5,376 nt of DNA from NCBI GenBank assembly GCA_029555925.1, contig JAKPQU010000035.1:1-5376 (forward strand), read 5' to 3'. Position 1 is the first letter of the stretch. Every line of letters starts with the position of its first letter. Positions 5,181 to 5,376 of this stretch are shown here, one piece after another. Source of the DNA: Bacillota bacterium. GTDB taxonomy: Bacteria; Eremiobacterota; SpSt-956; JAKJGF01. Under the pieces are notes generated by a model. It ran no database searches. It worked only from the letters and a program-made list of their open reading frames with translations, and was not told the origin of the DNA. A program made the position numbers and the translations under genes.

Positions 5181-5376
5181 ATGATAACCCCGTCAAGCGC
5201 TTCAAGTAAAGATATAGCTGAAATGTTACTTGAAGAAGGTCTAATAACTCCGAGGCAATTAGAAAAAGCAATTGAACAGCAAAAAAACAGTAATGAGTCC
5301 CTTGAAAAAATTATAATCAGTCTGGGATATGTAACAGAAAAAGAAGTTACTGAAGTAATCGGTAAGGAAATGGGTG
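5181..5376 (+). CDS. GspE/PilB-type N-terminal (MshEN-like) domain protein, cut by the window end
   Basis: Only the first 65 residues are present. They show the heptad-like helical pattern of the N-terminal domain of type II secretion and type IV pilus assembly ATPases: LLEEGLITPRQLEKAIEQQK (16-35), then a second helical unit through LGYVTEKEVTEVIGKEMG. The first 11 residues are Ser/Thr-rich and look unstructured. If the gene is full length it should encode a cytoplasmic hexameric ATPase with Walker A and B motifs further on, none of which are in view. Such N-terminal domains bind the inner-membrane platform and in some members bind cyclic di-GMP. They also occur in non-ATPase proteins, so the pilB identity stays provisional. 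It has its own promoter candidate and ribosome binding site. Confidence 0.7.
   Translation, partial: MITPSSASSKDIAEMLLEEGLITPRQLEKAIEQQKNSNESLEKIIISLGYVTEKEVTEVIGKEMG

Overview
The window is AT-rich bacterial DNA carrying four complete genes and the start of a fifth, all on the + strand. The order is: two tandem paralogous glycosyltransferases with TPR tails (203-1705 and 1821-3338), the endolytic murein transglycosylase MltG (3373-4389), a YqeG-family HAD phosphatase (4462-4974), and the N-terminus of a GspE/PilB-type protein (5181 to the window end). The organism cannot be named. YqeG and MltG homologues and strong Shine-Dalgarno sites fit a Firmicutes-like lineage or an uncultivated candidate phylum. 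There are no RNA genes, insertion sequences or CRISPR arrays.

The first four genes look like one transcription unit. They are co-directional with gaps of 34-115 bp, and the gaps are filled by a distinctive 7-bp repeat. On the + strand the repeat reads GT(G/A)A plus three variable bases beside the upstream stop codon, and its reverse complement (CGTCACG or GGTCACT) beside the next start. Each gap can therefore fold as a hairpin with heptad-repeat arms. The mltG-yqeG gap forms the best one, about 37 bp per arm with few mismatches. The leader of the first glycosyltransferase has only the start-proximal arm, as four perfect copies. Two of the three stop codons preceding these gaps lie inside repeat units.

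The 206-bp gap after yqeG has no heptamers. It holds a good extended -10 promoter candidate, so the pilB-like gene probably begins a new transcription unit.

Functionally this is a cell-envelope neighbourhood. MltG cuts nascent glycan strands at the inner membrane. The glycosyltransferases probably act in the cytoplasm on a surface glycan or on proteins. The last gene may belong to a type IV pilus or type II secretion ATPase. A joint function, such as pilin glycosylation, is only an inference. The most notable feature is the junction-located heptamer hairpins, which terminate reading frames and may control translation of yqeG, a gene with no ordinary ribosome binding site.
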